In this document: in pieces, positions 8,761 to 17,227 of the stretch
How the letters are laid out: each line of letters begins with the position of its first letter
Numbering within the stretch: the stretch's first letter is position 1
Assembly: GCF_004343255.1 (NCBI RefSeq)
Contig: NZ_SMDD01000002.1
Span: forward strand, 616,001 to 680,000
From: Laceyella sacchari
Lineage (GTDB): Bacteria; Bacillota; Bacilli; Thermoactinomycetales; Thermoactinomycetaceae
Direction of reading: 5' to 3'
DNA length: 64,000 nucleotides
Made by a program: the position numbers and the translations under genes
The notes under the pieces: model-generated
The model's input: the letters and a program-made list of their open reading frames with translations, nothing else
Databases searched by the model: none
Told to the model about the DNA's origin: nothing

Positions 8761-9444
8761 ATGGAACCGCTAGCTTATCTTTATGTGAAAAAGGGGCTTC
8801 CTTTTCCTGTGGGAGCATGTGTTGCGCTTGACAAGGAAAGATACTCCTTGGGCAGAGCGAGTAAAGATGTCAAACCGGATTTGGCTTTTGTTCATCAATG
8901 CATCTCTCGGCTCCATGCATCGATTGACATCATAGAAGGGAAAGCGTTTATATGTGATCTAGGAAGCAAATTGGGGACGGAAGTGGGGACGGAGCGGTTG
9001 CGCCCACATCAGCCTTATCCGTTGAAAAATTATGACCTGATCCGTTTGGCGGGGGAAATGGTGCAATTGCAATTTGTCTATGCGTACGCGGAACAAACAT
9101 TGGATTTGAACCTCGACGTGTCCGCTATGCAGGATACAGCCACTGACGCCTTCGCAATCGATATGCATAAACGCAGCTGTACGGTTTTTAACAAACCGAT
9201 TTCGCTGTCGGAAAAAGAGTGGAATCTGCTCTTGCTGTTGTATGAACGCCGTTGCCAACTCGTATCCACTGAAGATCTTATCAAGGCCGTGTGGGCTGAA
9301 CGGTCGCCACAAGCAAACGGAATCCCGGATGTCAGTTTGACCGAGGTGAATTCATTGATCTACCGCGTGCGCCAGAAATTAAAAAACGCGGTAAAGATCG
9401 AGAATGTGAGAGGAAAAGGGTATGTACTCAATCTGAAAGGGTAG
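8761..9444 (+). CDS. FHA domain-winged-helix transcriptional regulator
   Basis: This 227-residue protein has an N-terminal forkhead-associated domain (about residues 20-100; YSLGRAS, SRLHASI and LGSKLGT carry the usual Gly-Arg and Ser-x-x-His positions). Its C-terminal domain (about 145-227) is an OmpR/PhoB-type winged helix, marked by LSEKEWNLLLLL and VRGKGYVLNL. FHA domains bind phosphothreonine, so DNA binding may respond to a Ser/Thr kinase. No such kinase is in this window. The order is the reverse of EmbR, where the winged helix comes first. GGAGGAAGGA precedes ATG 8761 at good spacing. The protease next door is a possible target, by position only. Confidence 0.85.
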   Translation: MEPLAYLYVKKGLPFPVGACVALDKERYSLGRASKDVKPDLAFVHQCISRLHASIDIIEGKAFICDLGSKLGTEVGTERLRPHQPYPLKNYDLIRLAGEMVQLQFVYAYAEQTLDLNLDVSAMQDTATDAFAIDMHKRSCTVFNKPISLSEKEWNLLLLLYERRCQLVSTEDLIKAVWAERSPQANGIPDVSLTEVNSLIYRVRQKLKNAVKIENVRGKGYVLNLKG

Positions 9445-9478
9445 CACAGCATAAGATGGACAGAGGACAGTCCACATG

Positions 9479-9591
9479 ACTAGAGTGTGTCTGGCAAATC
9501 AATGGTGGGGAAGAAGCGGCGGAAAAACCTTTTCTCAAGGAGCACCGATGCACAAGTGAAGCGAAGGAGAAAATGGTTTTGAAGCTGCTGG
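9479..9591 (+). repeat. Dispersed repeat, copy A
   Basis: This roughly 113-base stretch is about 90 per cent identical, by eye, to 33092-33206 in the same orientation. Both begin ACTAG. Copy A also carries GGCAAATCAA at 9493-9502, with its inverted copy TTGATTTGCC at 9687-9696. It could therefore be the left part of a roughly 205-base miniature inverted-repeat element. No transposase is attached. The rest of the gap 9445-9817 shows no gene. Confidence 0.65.
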
Positions 9592-9817
9592 TCTACTCAT
9601 CAGACATGCCCTTGTGTGAGTACATAGCCAATCACAGGAAAACGCGGCATTTAAAAGCCGTTTTCGTCGTTCTGATGGGAGCGGCTTTGATTTGCCCCAA
9701 TTTTGGTCGGATAAGAGGGAAAAGTTGAAAGCATGCAAGGAAAGTGTTCTATATTTGAATTGATTATTGTTAAAATAGATGAAAATGACCCTGATGGTGG
9801 CCAAAGGAGAAGGAGAT

Positions 9818-10354
9818 ATGAGAGTTTTAGTAATTGTAGCCCATCCCAACTTGGAAAACTCGCGCGTGAACAGCCGTTGGGTCAAGGAATTGAAAATGCA
9901 TCAGCATTCGCGCTGGGTGACCATACATAACTTGTACAAGGAATATCCCGATTTCCGGATTGATGTGGAGCGTGAGCAAGCGTTGCTGATGGGGCATGAT
10001 CGCATTGTGTTCCAATTTCCATTGCAATGGTACAGCACACCTGCGTTGCTCAAACAATGGCAAGATGATGTGTTGACATATGGTTGGGCGTACGGTACAA
10101 ATGGCAACAAGTTGCACGGCAAAGAGTTGATCATTGCCTTTTCGGCCGGCGGCTCTGTGGATGCTTATCAAGCCAACGGGTTTAACCAGTTTACCATTGA
10201 CGAATTTTTGCGTCCGTTGCAGCAAGTGGCTAAGCTGACGGGGCTGAAATTGCTTCCGTATTTCCGCTTTCATGGGGCGTTTCAAGTGAATGAAGAGCAA
10301 TTGGAATTAAGCGCCAAATATTATGCGCAATATGTGTTTCACCAAAGCAATTAA
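9818..10354 (+). CDS. NAD(P)H oxidoreductase, flavodoxin-like fold (YwrO/Kef-ancillary type)
   Basis: A 178-residue protein with the start signature of the flavodoxin_2 family (VLVIVAHPNLENSRVN), which binds FMN or FAD and reduces quinones or nitro compounds with NAD(P)H. Other family marks are FQFPLQWYSTPALLKQWQDDVLTYGWAYG and the glycine-rich IIAFSAGGS loop. ATG 9818 is preceded by AAAGGAGAAGGAG; an upstream ATG at 9779 has no ribosome site. The gene stands alone, and the terminator downstream also serves the convergent membrane-protein gene. Confidence 0.85.
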   Translation: MRVLVIVAHPNLENSRVNSRWVKELKMHQHSRWVTIHNLYKEYPDFRIDVEREQALLMGHDRIVFQFPLQWYSTPALLKQWQDDVLTYGWAYGTNGNKLHGKELIIAFSAGGSVDAYQANGFNQFTIDEFLRPLQQVAKLTGLKLLPYFRFHGAFQVNEEQLELSAKYYAQYVFHQSN

Positions 10355-10372
10355 ATAATAGCGAGAGACGAA

Positions 10373-10423
10373 AGACACCTCTGTCAGCGTGGGTGAGGAC
10401 TTGCTTTGACAGAGGTGTCTTTA
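10373..10423. terminator. Bidirectional terminator
   Basis: AGACACCTCTGTCA (10373-10386) pairs perfectly with TGACAGAGGTGTCT (10407-10420). It lies between two convergent genes and has T-rich sequence on the + side. Confidence 0.8.
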
Positions 10424-10452
10424 TGTGCGCAACATAACGAAACGGCCTGCGT

Positions 10453-10863
10453 TTACAGATGCACTTTCACTCCAAGACTGTGGGTGAATAGATCTACCGC
10501 GGTGACAATCAAGGTGCCTTGCAGTACGGAGGTAAACTGGTTCATCTCAAATCCTTCGAGAAACGCGGCGATTCCCCCCAGCATGAATAGATTGATGAAG
10601 AATACACACAGATTGAAGGTCCAAAAGAATGCCGACCATTTAAAACGAATGGAGCAGTCTTCCAGAAAAAAGGGCAGGAAAAGAAGCACGGTAAATCCAC
10701 CTAATAGATAACCAATCAACCGGATTGCTGCTACGCCAAAAGCGATCCCCATTCCTTCCACCTCAATGCCTTGCGCCCACCAGTCGAGCGCGATGATGGC
10801 GAGTGTGCTGAGCAATAGCTGAAGGATCGCTTTGTTCGCATCCCAATAAGCTGTGATGGTCAT
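10453..10863 (-). CDS. Small four-helix membrane protein, phage holin superfamily IV-like
   Basis: A 136-residue protein with about four membrane helices. The repeated pattern 'helix, GIEVEGMGIAFG, two helices, LEGFEMNQFTSV, helix' resembles the PF04020 holin-like family of small bacterial membrane proteins. That assignment is by pattern only. AGGAGGGTG lies right in front of ATG 10863. A TTG at 10947 would lengthen the protein, but its extra residues look unlike a membrane-protein start. It follows the sensor kinase gene closely on the same strand, so it is probably the last gene of that operon. Confidence 0.6.
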   Translation of the reverse strand: MTITAYWDANKAILQLLLSTLAIIALDWWAQGIEVEGMGIAFGVAAIRLIGYLLGGFTVLLFLPFFLEDCSIRFKWSAFFWTFNLCVFFINLFMLGGIAAFLEGFEMNQFTSVLQGTLIVTAVDLFTHSLGVKVHL

Positions 10864-10951
10864 CACCCTCCTGCCGTGAGATCGGTGCCCTGATAAATTC
10901 GCCAAAAGCGAGTAAAAATCTTGCTCGCGCTGGGCTCTTTTCGCCAAAGGA

Positions 10952-12412
10952 TCAGGGCGTGTCAGGTGGAACGTGCTGTCCGTCGGAGGGAAAGCGAATC
11001 GAGAATAAGACTCCGTCGGCGGTGTTGGCCAGTTGATATGGGAAACGGTGTACTTCCAAGATCCGCTTCACGATGAACAACCCTAGCCCGCTTCCCCCGG
11101 TGCTACGATTCCGCGACTTTTCCAACCGGGTAAACGCTTGAAAGAGACGGTCGATTTCCGCTTCATCGATGTGCGACCCTGTGTTTTGCACTTTGAGTAG
11201 CAGGTGATCCCCCTCGTCGGTCAGGGAGATGGAGACACTGGCTTCCTCTGGTGCGTATTTCATGGCATTGTCGATCACATTGGAGACGGCTTTTTCCAAC
11301 CAAGCCCGGTCTGCTTGGACTTGTAAAGAAGGTTGGATGTCGGTATGCAGTTGAATGCGTCGGTCGTTGCGGAAATAATCAAACCGTTTGATTACTCCTT
11401 CGATCATCTCGGACAAAGAGAAGGTTTCTTGCTTTAAGCTGAAGTCGACCATTTCCAGCTTGGATAATTCCAAAATCTCGTTTACCAGTTTCCTCAGCTC
11501 TTGCATGATCGCATATGAGCGTTGCAAATACTTGTCCCTGTCGCGGTACGCTCCAATTTTGTGGATCATGCCCTCCAATTGGCCCATGACCGCGGTGATC
11601 GGCGATTTTAGTTCATGGGAGATGGTCGCCAAAAATTCACGCCGTTTGGCTTCTTGTTCCCGTTCGCGTTGAATGTCCCCTTTTAGTTTGGCATTGGCCT
11701 TTGTCAGATCGGCCATGGCCGCTTCCAGATTGTGAGCCAATTCATTGAGGCTGCGGGAAAGCTCGCCGATTTCATCTTGTGCGCCTTCTACACATCGTTC
11801 ACTGAAATCCAGCCGGGCCATGCGTTTGGCTACCCGATTGATGCTGAGCAGGGGTTGGGAGATGATTTTGGCGTAGAGAAATGCGCCTCCTAGTGAGACC
11901 AGCAAAATGATCAAGCCGACATAAGGCATGAACATGAAAATGGCGTCGGAGGCTTCCTCAATCGGTTGCATGGTGACGCTGATGAAAGCGATGTAGGTTC
12001 CGTCGGCAAAGGTAAGCGGCTTTTCAGTCGTGTAAACGCGGGCCGTTTCCGGATCACCGGTGTCCGATTCCTGGGGGATTCCCAGCGCTGAAGCGTCTGG
12101 AAGTTGCTTTAGTTGGATGTAGAGGGGGGGCCGGTACACCACGCGGCCTTCCAAGTCGGCCACCACCAACCCTGCGTTGTAGGTATGGGCGAATTGGTCC
12201 AACGTTTTTTGCGCGTTGGCGACCGGGATGGTGGCGGCTTCGATCTTCAACTCTCGGAATCCGTTTTCCAACCGGTTGATTTTGTATTGATAATAATAGG
12301 AAGGGAGCAGAAAGTAGAAAAGCGAAAAGATGAGCAAAGCGGACACACACAATAGTAAGCTGGTAATGAGAAAAATTTTCCCGGTAATGCCTTGACGTAA
12401 TTTAGTCACCAA
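10952..12412 (-). CDS. Sensor histidine kinase (HAMP type)
   Basis: This 486-residue membrane kinase has an N-terminal membrane segment, an extracellular sensing region (about residues 40-165) and a second membrane segment (VGLIILLVSLGGAFLYA). A HAMP linker, the H-box ISHELKSPITA and a HATPase domain with NVIDNAMKYA and GGSGLGLFIVKRI follow. Its start overlaps the end of the response regulator gene (stop 12402-12404), so translation is probably coupled. TTG 12412 and GTG 12409 are both possible. The signal is unknown. Confidence 0.9.
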   Translation of the reverse strand: MVTKLRQGITGKIFLITSLLLCVSALLIFSLFYFLLPSYYYQYKINRLENGFRELKIEAATIPVANAQKTLDQFAHTYNAGLVVADLEGRVVYRPPLYIQLKQLPDASALGIPQESDTGDPETARVYTTEKPLTFADGTYIAFISVTMQPIEEASDAIFMFMPYVGLIILLVSLGGAFLYAKIISQPLLSINRVAKRMARLDFSERCVEGAQDEIGELSRSLNELAHNLEAAMADLTKANAKLKGDIQREREQEAKRREFLATISHELKSPITAVMGQLEGMIHKIGAYRDRDKYLQRSYAIMQELRKLVNEILELSKLEMVDFSLKQETFSLSEMIEGVIKRFDYFRNDRRIQLHTDIQPSLQVQADRAWLEKAVSNVIDNAMKYAPEEASVSISLTDEGDHLLLKVQNTGSHIDEAEIDRLFQAFTRLEKSRNRSTGGSGLGLFIVKRILEVHRFPYQLANTADGVLFSIRFPSDGQHVPPDTP

Positions 12413-13064
12413 TTTTATAACCGATCCCCTTTACCGTCTGAATGTACGAACTCCCCAATTTTTTGCGCAGATTTTTGATATGTGTGTCGACTACGCGGGG
12501 ATCTCCGTAAAAATCAATGCCCCATACTTGGTTTAACAACATGTCGCGGCTTAACACTTTGCCCCGATTGCGCAACAGGGCGTGCAATATGTCAAATTCC
12601 TTGGCCGTCAAATCGGGCTTTTTCGAGCCTACCGTCACTGTATGTCCTTCAGTGTCCAACACCAAGCCGTTATAACTGAGCCGCTGAGATGGCTCGGTCC
12701 GGTGGGTGCGGCGCAACACGGCTTCTACGCGTTTAATAAGCACATTGAACGAAAACGGTTTGCTGACATAATCATCGACACCCAACTCAAATCCTTTAAG
12801 TTGGTCTGTCTCCTCCCCCAGCGCGGTGAGCATGATGATGGGCACATTGGATTGGTCACGAATCATCTTGCAAACGCTGTGCCCGTCCAGCTGGGGTAAC
12901 ATCACGTCTAGGATCACCAAGTCGACTGGCTTTTCTTTAAATATGCGAATGCCTTCCAGCCCGTCGCTGGCCACAGTAACATCATACGCCTGCGAGAGCA
13001 GAAACTCTTGAATCAGCTCTTGAATGTCAAGGTCATCTTCAATAACCAAGATTGAATAAGACAT
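12402..13064 (-). CDS. OmpR/PhoB-family response regulator
   Basis: A 220-residue receiver plus winged helix. The acidic pocket is IEDD, the phosphorylated Asp is in VILDVMLPQLDG, and the signalling Lys is in SKPFS. The C-terminal half carries LTAKEFDILHALL and the wing ending TVKGIGYKIGD. GAGGTGA stands seven bases ahead of ATG 13064. It heads the operon with the kinase and the small membrane protein. The roughly 170-base gap to the divergent asnB gene must hold both promoters. Confidence 0.93.
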   Translation of the reverse strand: MSYSILVIEDDLDIQELIQEFLLSQAYDVTVASDGLEGIRIFKEKPVDLVILDVMLPQLDGHSVCKMIRDQSNVPIIMLTALGEETDQLKGFELGVDDYVSKPFSFNVLIKRVEAVLRRTHRTEPSQRLSYNGLVLDTEGHTVTVGSKKPDLTAKEFDILHALLRNRGKVLSRDMLLNQVWGIDFYGDPRVVDTHIKNLRKKLGSSYIQTVKGIGYKIGD

Positions 13065-13236
13065 GTGCGGTTCACCTCATATTGCCATTATTATAATGCG
13101 TTTCCGTGAAGTTTGTGTGAAGCGGTGGGCTTTTCCAGGTTAAAACGGAGCGGCCGCAGACGATTTGAAGACACCTTTTGCAATACCTCACATAAGATGA
13201 AGAGTAGACATACGCCTAGAAAGGGTGGGGAGTCTG

Positions 13237-15084
13237 ATGTGCGGTATCACAGGATGGGTTGATTTCCAGCGGGATTTGCGGAATTGCACCACGTTGCTGG
13301 AGAAGATGAATGAGACGCTTGAAGCGCGTGGTCCCGATGCGGAAGGGAAATGGGTCGAGGATCATGTCGCTTTGGGACACCGCCGGTTGATCGTCATCGA
13401 CCCCGAGGGCGGAACACAACCGATGGAGAAGAAGTTGGCGGATCGCACCTATGTGATCACGTACAACGGTGAATTGTACAATATGGATGAGCTCCGGTTA
13501 AAGTTGCAGTCTCTCGGACACCGGTTACGTACTCGGTCGGACACGGAATTAATCCTCACGGCGTATATCCAGTGGGGGATGGAGTGTCCGCGCCATTTGA
13601 ACGGGATTTTCGCCTTTGCCATCTGGGATGAGGCTGAGCAACGGTTGTTTGCGGCGCGCGATCGCATTGGCGTAAAACCATTTTTTTATTCGCAAGTGGG
13701 CGGTTCGTTTCTGTTTGCGTCCGAAGTAAAAGCGTTGTTGGCTCATCCAGACATTGAACCGGTCATTGGGGAGGAAGGGCTGGCAGAAATCCTGGTCATG
13801 GGGCCTGCGCGCACGCCAGGTGTCGGGGTGTTTCGGGATATCAAAGAATTACGACCGGGACATATGCTCTCTTTTGACCGAGATGGCTTGCGCATTCACC
13901 CATACTGGGAATTGGTGAGCGTCCACCACACCGATGATCTGGAAACGACGGCAGCCAAAGTGCGGGAACTGTTTGAGGATGCCGTCAAGCGGCAGTTGGT
14001 ATCTGATGTGCCGATTGGTACCATGTTGTCTGGGGGACTGGATTCCAGTGCGATCTCCGCGTGCGCGGCCAAAACCTTCAGCGAAGAGGGAAGGGGGCAA
14101 TTGTCCACCTTCTCTGTCGATTACGCGGACAATGACAAACATTTTCATGTTAATGAGTTTCAACCCAACTCCGATGCGCCGTGGGTACAATTGATGGCCG
14201 ATGCGATTAAATCTGACCACCATGTGGTGATGTTGGATAATGAGGAACTGATAGAAAACCTGATTCAAGCCATGATCGCCCGCGATTTTCCCGGCATGGC
14301 CGACATTGATGCATCCCTTTATTTGTTTTCCAGAGAGATCAAAAAGAAGATGACAGTGGTGCTGTCTGGTGAGTGTGCGGATGAAGTGTTTGGCGGTTAT
14401 CCGTGGTTCCACCGGGAAGAGATGATCAATGCTGACACGTTTCCATGGTCGCGCTTGGTTGATAAGCGGATTCCGTTTATTTCCCCGGAAATCGTGCAGC
14501 GGATTCAACCGTTGTCCTATGTGGAGTCGCGTTATCAGGAGGCATTGGCGGAAGTACCGCGTTTATCAGAGGAAAGCGCGACGGAAGCGCGAATGCGGGA
14601 AATGTTTTATTTAAATTTGACCCGCTGGATGCCCACCTTGCTTGACCGCAAAGACCGGATGAGCATGGCTTTCGGCTTGGAAGTACGGGTGCCGTTTTGC
14701 GACCATCATCTGGTGGAGTATGTTTGGAACATCCCATGGTCCATGAAAAGCTTGGGAAACCGGGAGAAAGGGTTGTTGCGTTATGCGTTGAAGGGCTTAT
14801 TGCCCCCGGAAATCATCGAGCGCAAAAAAAGTCCTTATCCCAAGACGCATCACCCTGTTTATTTGCGCACCATGCAACAACGCGTGTTGCAATTGACGGA
14901 AGACGCGCAAGAACCGATGTTTCAATTGCTTGATCGGCAAGCAGTTCGTCAGTTTGCTGAACAGGACTTGAACCGCACGCATCTGCCGTGGTTTGGGCAA
15001 TTGATGAATGTACCAGCTCTGTTGGCATACTGGTTGCAGTTGAATGAATGGTTAAAGCGGTATCGGGTCAAAGTGGATATTTAG
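13237..15084 (+). CDS. asnB: Asparagine synthetase, glutamine-hydrolysing (AsnO-like)
   Basis: This 615-residue enzyme makes asparagine from aspartate, glutamine and ATP. Met-Cys-Gly-Ile at the start supplies the Ntn-type Cys nucleophile, which must be residue 2, so ATG 13237 is right (AAAGGGTGGGG precedes it) and not the GTG at 13225. The synthetase half has the ATP-pyrophosphatase loop MLSGGLDSSAIS and VVLSGECADEVFGGYPW. The length is very close to the 614 residues of B. subtilis AsnO, the sporulation-linked paralogue. It is divergent from the two-component operon and ends at a strong terminator. Confidence 0.95.
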   Translation: MCGITGWVDFQRDLRNCTTLLEKMNETLEARGPDAEGKWVEDHVALGHRRLIVIDPEGGTQPMEKKLADRTYVITYNGELYNMDELRLKLQSLGHRLRTRSDTELILTAYIQWGMECPRHLNGIFAFAIWDEAEQRLFAARDRIGVKPFFYSQVGGSFLFASEVKALLAHPDIEPVIGEEGLAEILVMGPARTPGVGVFRDIKELRPGHMLSFDRDGLRIHPYWELVSVHHTDDLETTAAKVRELFEDAVKRQLVSDVPIGTMLSGGLDSSAISACAAKTFSEEGRGQLSTFSVDYADNDKHFHVNEFQPNSDAPWVQLMADAIKSDHHVVMLDNEELIENLIQAMIARDFPGMADIDASLYLFSREIKKKMTVVLSGECADEVFGGYPWFHREEMINADTFPWSRLVDKRIPFISPEIVQRIQPLSYVESRYQEALAEVPRLSEESATEARMREMFYLNLTRWMPTLLDRKDRMSMAFGLEVRVPFCDHHLVEYVWNIPWSMKSLGNREKGLLRYALKGLLPPEIIERKKSPYPKTHHPVYLRTMQQRVLQLTEDAQEPMFQLLDRQAVRQFAEQDLNRTHLPWFGQLMNVPALLAYWLQLNEWLKRYRVKVDI

Positions 15085-15095
15085 TCCATAGCGAA

Positions 15096-15131
15096 ACATA
15101 GCCACTTCTAGAAAAGTGGCTATGTTTTTTC
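15096..15131. terminator. Bidirectional terminator between asnB and spo0M
   Basis: ACATAGCCACTT (15096-15107) pairs with AAGTGGCTATGT (15114-15125) and is followed by T6. It overlaps the last codons of the convergent spo0M gene. Confidence 0.88.
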
Positions 15132-16013
15132 TCCATTGCCGCCGAAGTGCAACCAGCTGTGATCCTGCAATCGGTCATGATTTACTTTGACATCGTCTTC
15201 AAACCAAGATCCAGAAGTGAGCCCGGCCGCAAATCCGCCGATGGCTCCCAGTTTGCTCCATTGCTTATGATCGCGGAAATAATATTTTTGACTGTCGCCC
15301 AGCCGATGAGGTTCGTTTATCATCTCTTGTACTGATTGACGCAGTCTTTGCAGAAGGATGACAGGGTCGTCCAATTGTTTAGAGGTAAAATGAACTTCTC
15401 GGCGTACCTGATGATTCCCCACCAAATCCACTTCCATTAACAACCCAATGCCGTCCTCTTCCATTTTGGCTGCGAATTGAAGGTGAGTAACTTCTTTGGC
15501 CAACGTGGAGGTGGGAGTGAATTCAAACTTTTGCAAATAACCATCAAAGGAACGGGAGCCGTATTTTTCTTGAAATCCCAGCTCCCTCAAAGCGACTTGT
15601 ATTTGCTGCAGGGAGGGTGGAGGTAGGATGACGATGGCGTCATGGTCGGTTTGGTCGACGGCCTCGGCAATGTCCAACCGGGTGGCAAAAGAATACGAAA
15701 TGGAATATCCGGACAAGAGCAAATTATTGGGCAAGGTGTATGTGAACGGAAATGTTTTTTTGGCGCCGGGATGAATTTCAAACGGTTCGCCGAATGAAAA
15801 ACGTTGGATCAAATGGGTGGTGACTTGATCATGCTGTTGCATGTGGATAGCGAAGTCAATGTCCACTTTATTGATCTGTTGCGTTACAATGCCCCCTTGG
15901 ATAACAAGAGAACCGGCAATCGTTTCACCCAGTGTGTACTCTTCTTTCCCCAATTTCAAGTCAACACGGGTGCCGCCTTTGCCTATTTTGGCGAGATAAT
16001 CTTTAAACACCAA
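15120..16013 (-). CDS. spo0M: Sporulation control protein Spo0M
   Basis: A 297-residue protein with the Spo0M opening GGTRVDLKLGKEEYTLGETIAGSLVIQGG and the arrestin-like beta-sandwich pattern that follows (PFTYTLPNNLLLSGYSISYSF). Spo0M affects sporulation and cell division in B. subtilis; its biochemical role is not settled. The start codon is TTG 16013 with AGGAGG about ten bases ahead; GTG 16010 is an alternative. It stands alone on the minus strand. Confidence 0.9.
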   Translation of the reverse strand: MVFKDYLAKIGKGGTRVDLKLGKEEYTLGETIAGSLVIQGGIVTQQINKVDIDFAIHMQQHDQVTTHLIQRFSFGEPFEIHPGAKKTFPFTYTLPNNLLLSGYSISYSFATRLDIAEAVDQTDHDAIVILPPPSLQQIQVALRELGFQEKYGSRSFDGYLQKFEFTPTSTLAKEVTHLQFAAKMEEDGIGLLMEVDLVGNHQVRREVHFTSKQLDDPVILLQRLRQSVQEMINEPHRLGDSQKYYFRDHKQWSKLGAIGGFAAGLTSGSWFEDDVKVNHDRLQDHSWLHFGGNGEKT

Positions 16014-16342
16014 TGAACACGGGCCTCCTCATGTGAATGTACTTATATTTTACCATGTTTTGAAAGGGTTTTCGCGATGAAGACGCGGATGTAGATGGGG
16101 AGATGTCATCCGCTCTGGCGGAATAATACCCTGGCTGGGCGGAAATTACGCTTCCAAGTTCAGCCATGGCGGGAAAAAACATTCCGTACGGACATTCGAT
16201 TTTTTGTCACAAAAACGCGGCAGTGAGTGACACAAAAATAAGGTTGTTTGCGAATGATATAGTAGGTGCAACCATTGGCTACACCCTTCTCTATGACTTG
16301 GGAAAACATGGGCTATAGGCGCTTCATATGAGTTTCTCTGAT

Positions 16343-16377
16343 AACCACCCCCCCGATGGGGGAGTGGTTTTTTTTTA
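16343..16377 (+). terminator. Strong free-standing terminator in the spo0M-tetR gap
   Basis: AACCACCCCCC and GGGGGAGTGGTT form a GC-rich stem with a CGAT loop, followed by T8. No open gene lies upstream of it on this strand within 320 bases, so it may end a small RNA running through about 16190-16376 or a short leader transcript. No good promoter was found. The rest of the 16020-16530 gap shows nothing else. Confidence 0.7.
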
Positions 16378-16530
16378 AAAACATCCACTGTGTGTACAGG
16401 ATGGATTGAATTGTCAGCAAGCGATGCTTTTTTTTGCACATAATAAACAAAGCACGTCTTAGTGTGTCAAAATCAAAGACAATCCCTTATACTTGAAAGA
16501 TGGAGTATCGGGTAGATGGGGGAGTGAGGG

Positions 16531-17133
16531 ATGCGTCACGAAAAAGTGGACATGATTTTCCAAGCCGCCGTGGAAGTGTTTGCCGAGAGTGGGTTTGATC
16601 AGGCTAAAATGGATGATATCGCCCAAATGGCCGGAGTGGCGAAGGGAACGATCTATTATCATTTTAAAAGCAAAGAAGAGCTGTTTGCTGGATTGATCAA
16701 TGAAGGAATTGAAAAGCTGATCGAGTACGCCAATCGGCATATTGAGAGCGTTGAAGAGCCCGTGGCCAAAATTCAACATCTGATCAAAGCACATGTTCTT
16801 TTTTTCATCCATCATGCCAAATTGGCAAAGTTACTGTTAAATGAAGCGTTTGGTACCAAAGAGCGGCAACGCCATTTTCGTGGGAAGATACGGGAGTATA
16901 TCACATTGATTGAAAAGGTGTTAATAGAAGGGAAAGAAAAAGGGGATTTTAATATTAATCACACATTGGAAACAGCCAGTGCTATTTTTGGAGCGGCCAG
17001 TGTGATCGTGTTGCAAAAGTTGTATCATGCAGAGGATCATGAGGTAGCGGAGATGGAAAAAGATTTGCCGGCCATTTTGGAAACGCTTGATGCGTTGTTG
17101 ATCAAGGGTATTGTTGATGTAACAGAATTGTAA
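16531..17133 (+). CDS. TetR-family transcriptional repressor
   Basis: A 200-residue regulator with the TetR helix-turn-helix near the N terminus (IFQAAVEVFAESGFDQAKM, IAQMAGVAKGTIYYHFKSKEELF). The rest is the ligand-binding all-helical domain. GGGAGTGAGGG precedes ATG 16531. The next gene on the same strand is a YhgE/Pip membrane protein. A palindromic operator sits between them, so this repressor probably controls that gene in response to an unknown ligand. Confidence 0.9.
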   Translation: MRHEKVDMIFQAAVEVFAESGFDQAKMDDIAQMAGVAKGTIYYHFKSKEELFAGLINEGIEKLIEYANRHIESVEEPVAKIQHLIKAHVLFFIHHAKLAKLLLNEAFGTKERQRHFRGKIREYITLIEKVLIEGKEKGDFNINHTLETASAIFGAASVIVLQKLYHAEDHEVAEMEKDLPAILETLDALLIKGIVDVTEL

Positions 17134-17183
17134 CCACTTCTTCTCTTGCAACTATGCAGGAGAAGCGGTAAATTAAATTTTGT

Positions 17184-17197
17184 ACTGACCAGTCAGT
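17184..17197 (+). promoter_or_regulatory. TetR-type operator
   Basis: ACTGACCAGTCAGT is a perfect palindrome (ACTGAC and GTCAGT around a CA centre). It is close to known operators of QacR/TetR-type repressors. It lies about 30 bases before the YhgE/Pip start, where bound repressor would block transcription or elongation. Confidence 0.65.
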
Positions 17198-17227
17198 CTA
17201 ATTTTTTTTATGGGAGGAGGATGCACG

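Noticed and set aside
13849..14508. 219-codon minus-strand frame inside asnB
   Set aside because: Entirely within the asparagine synthetase gene, with no start signal and shadow-like composition.
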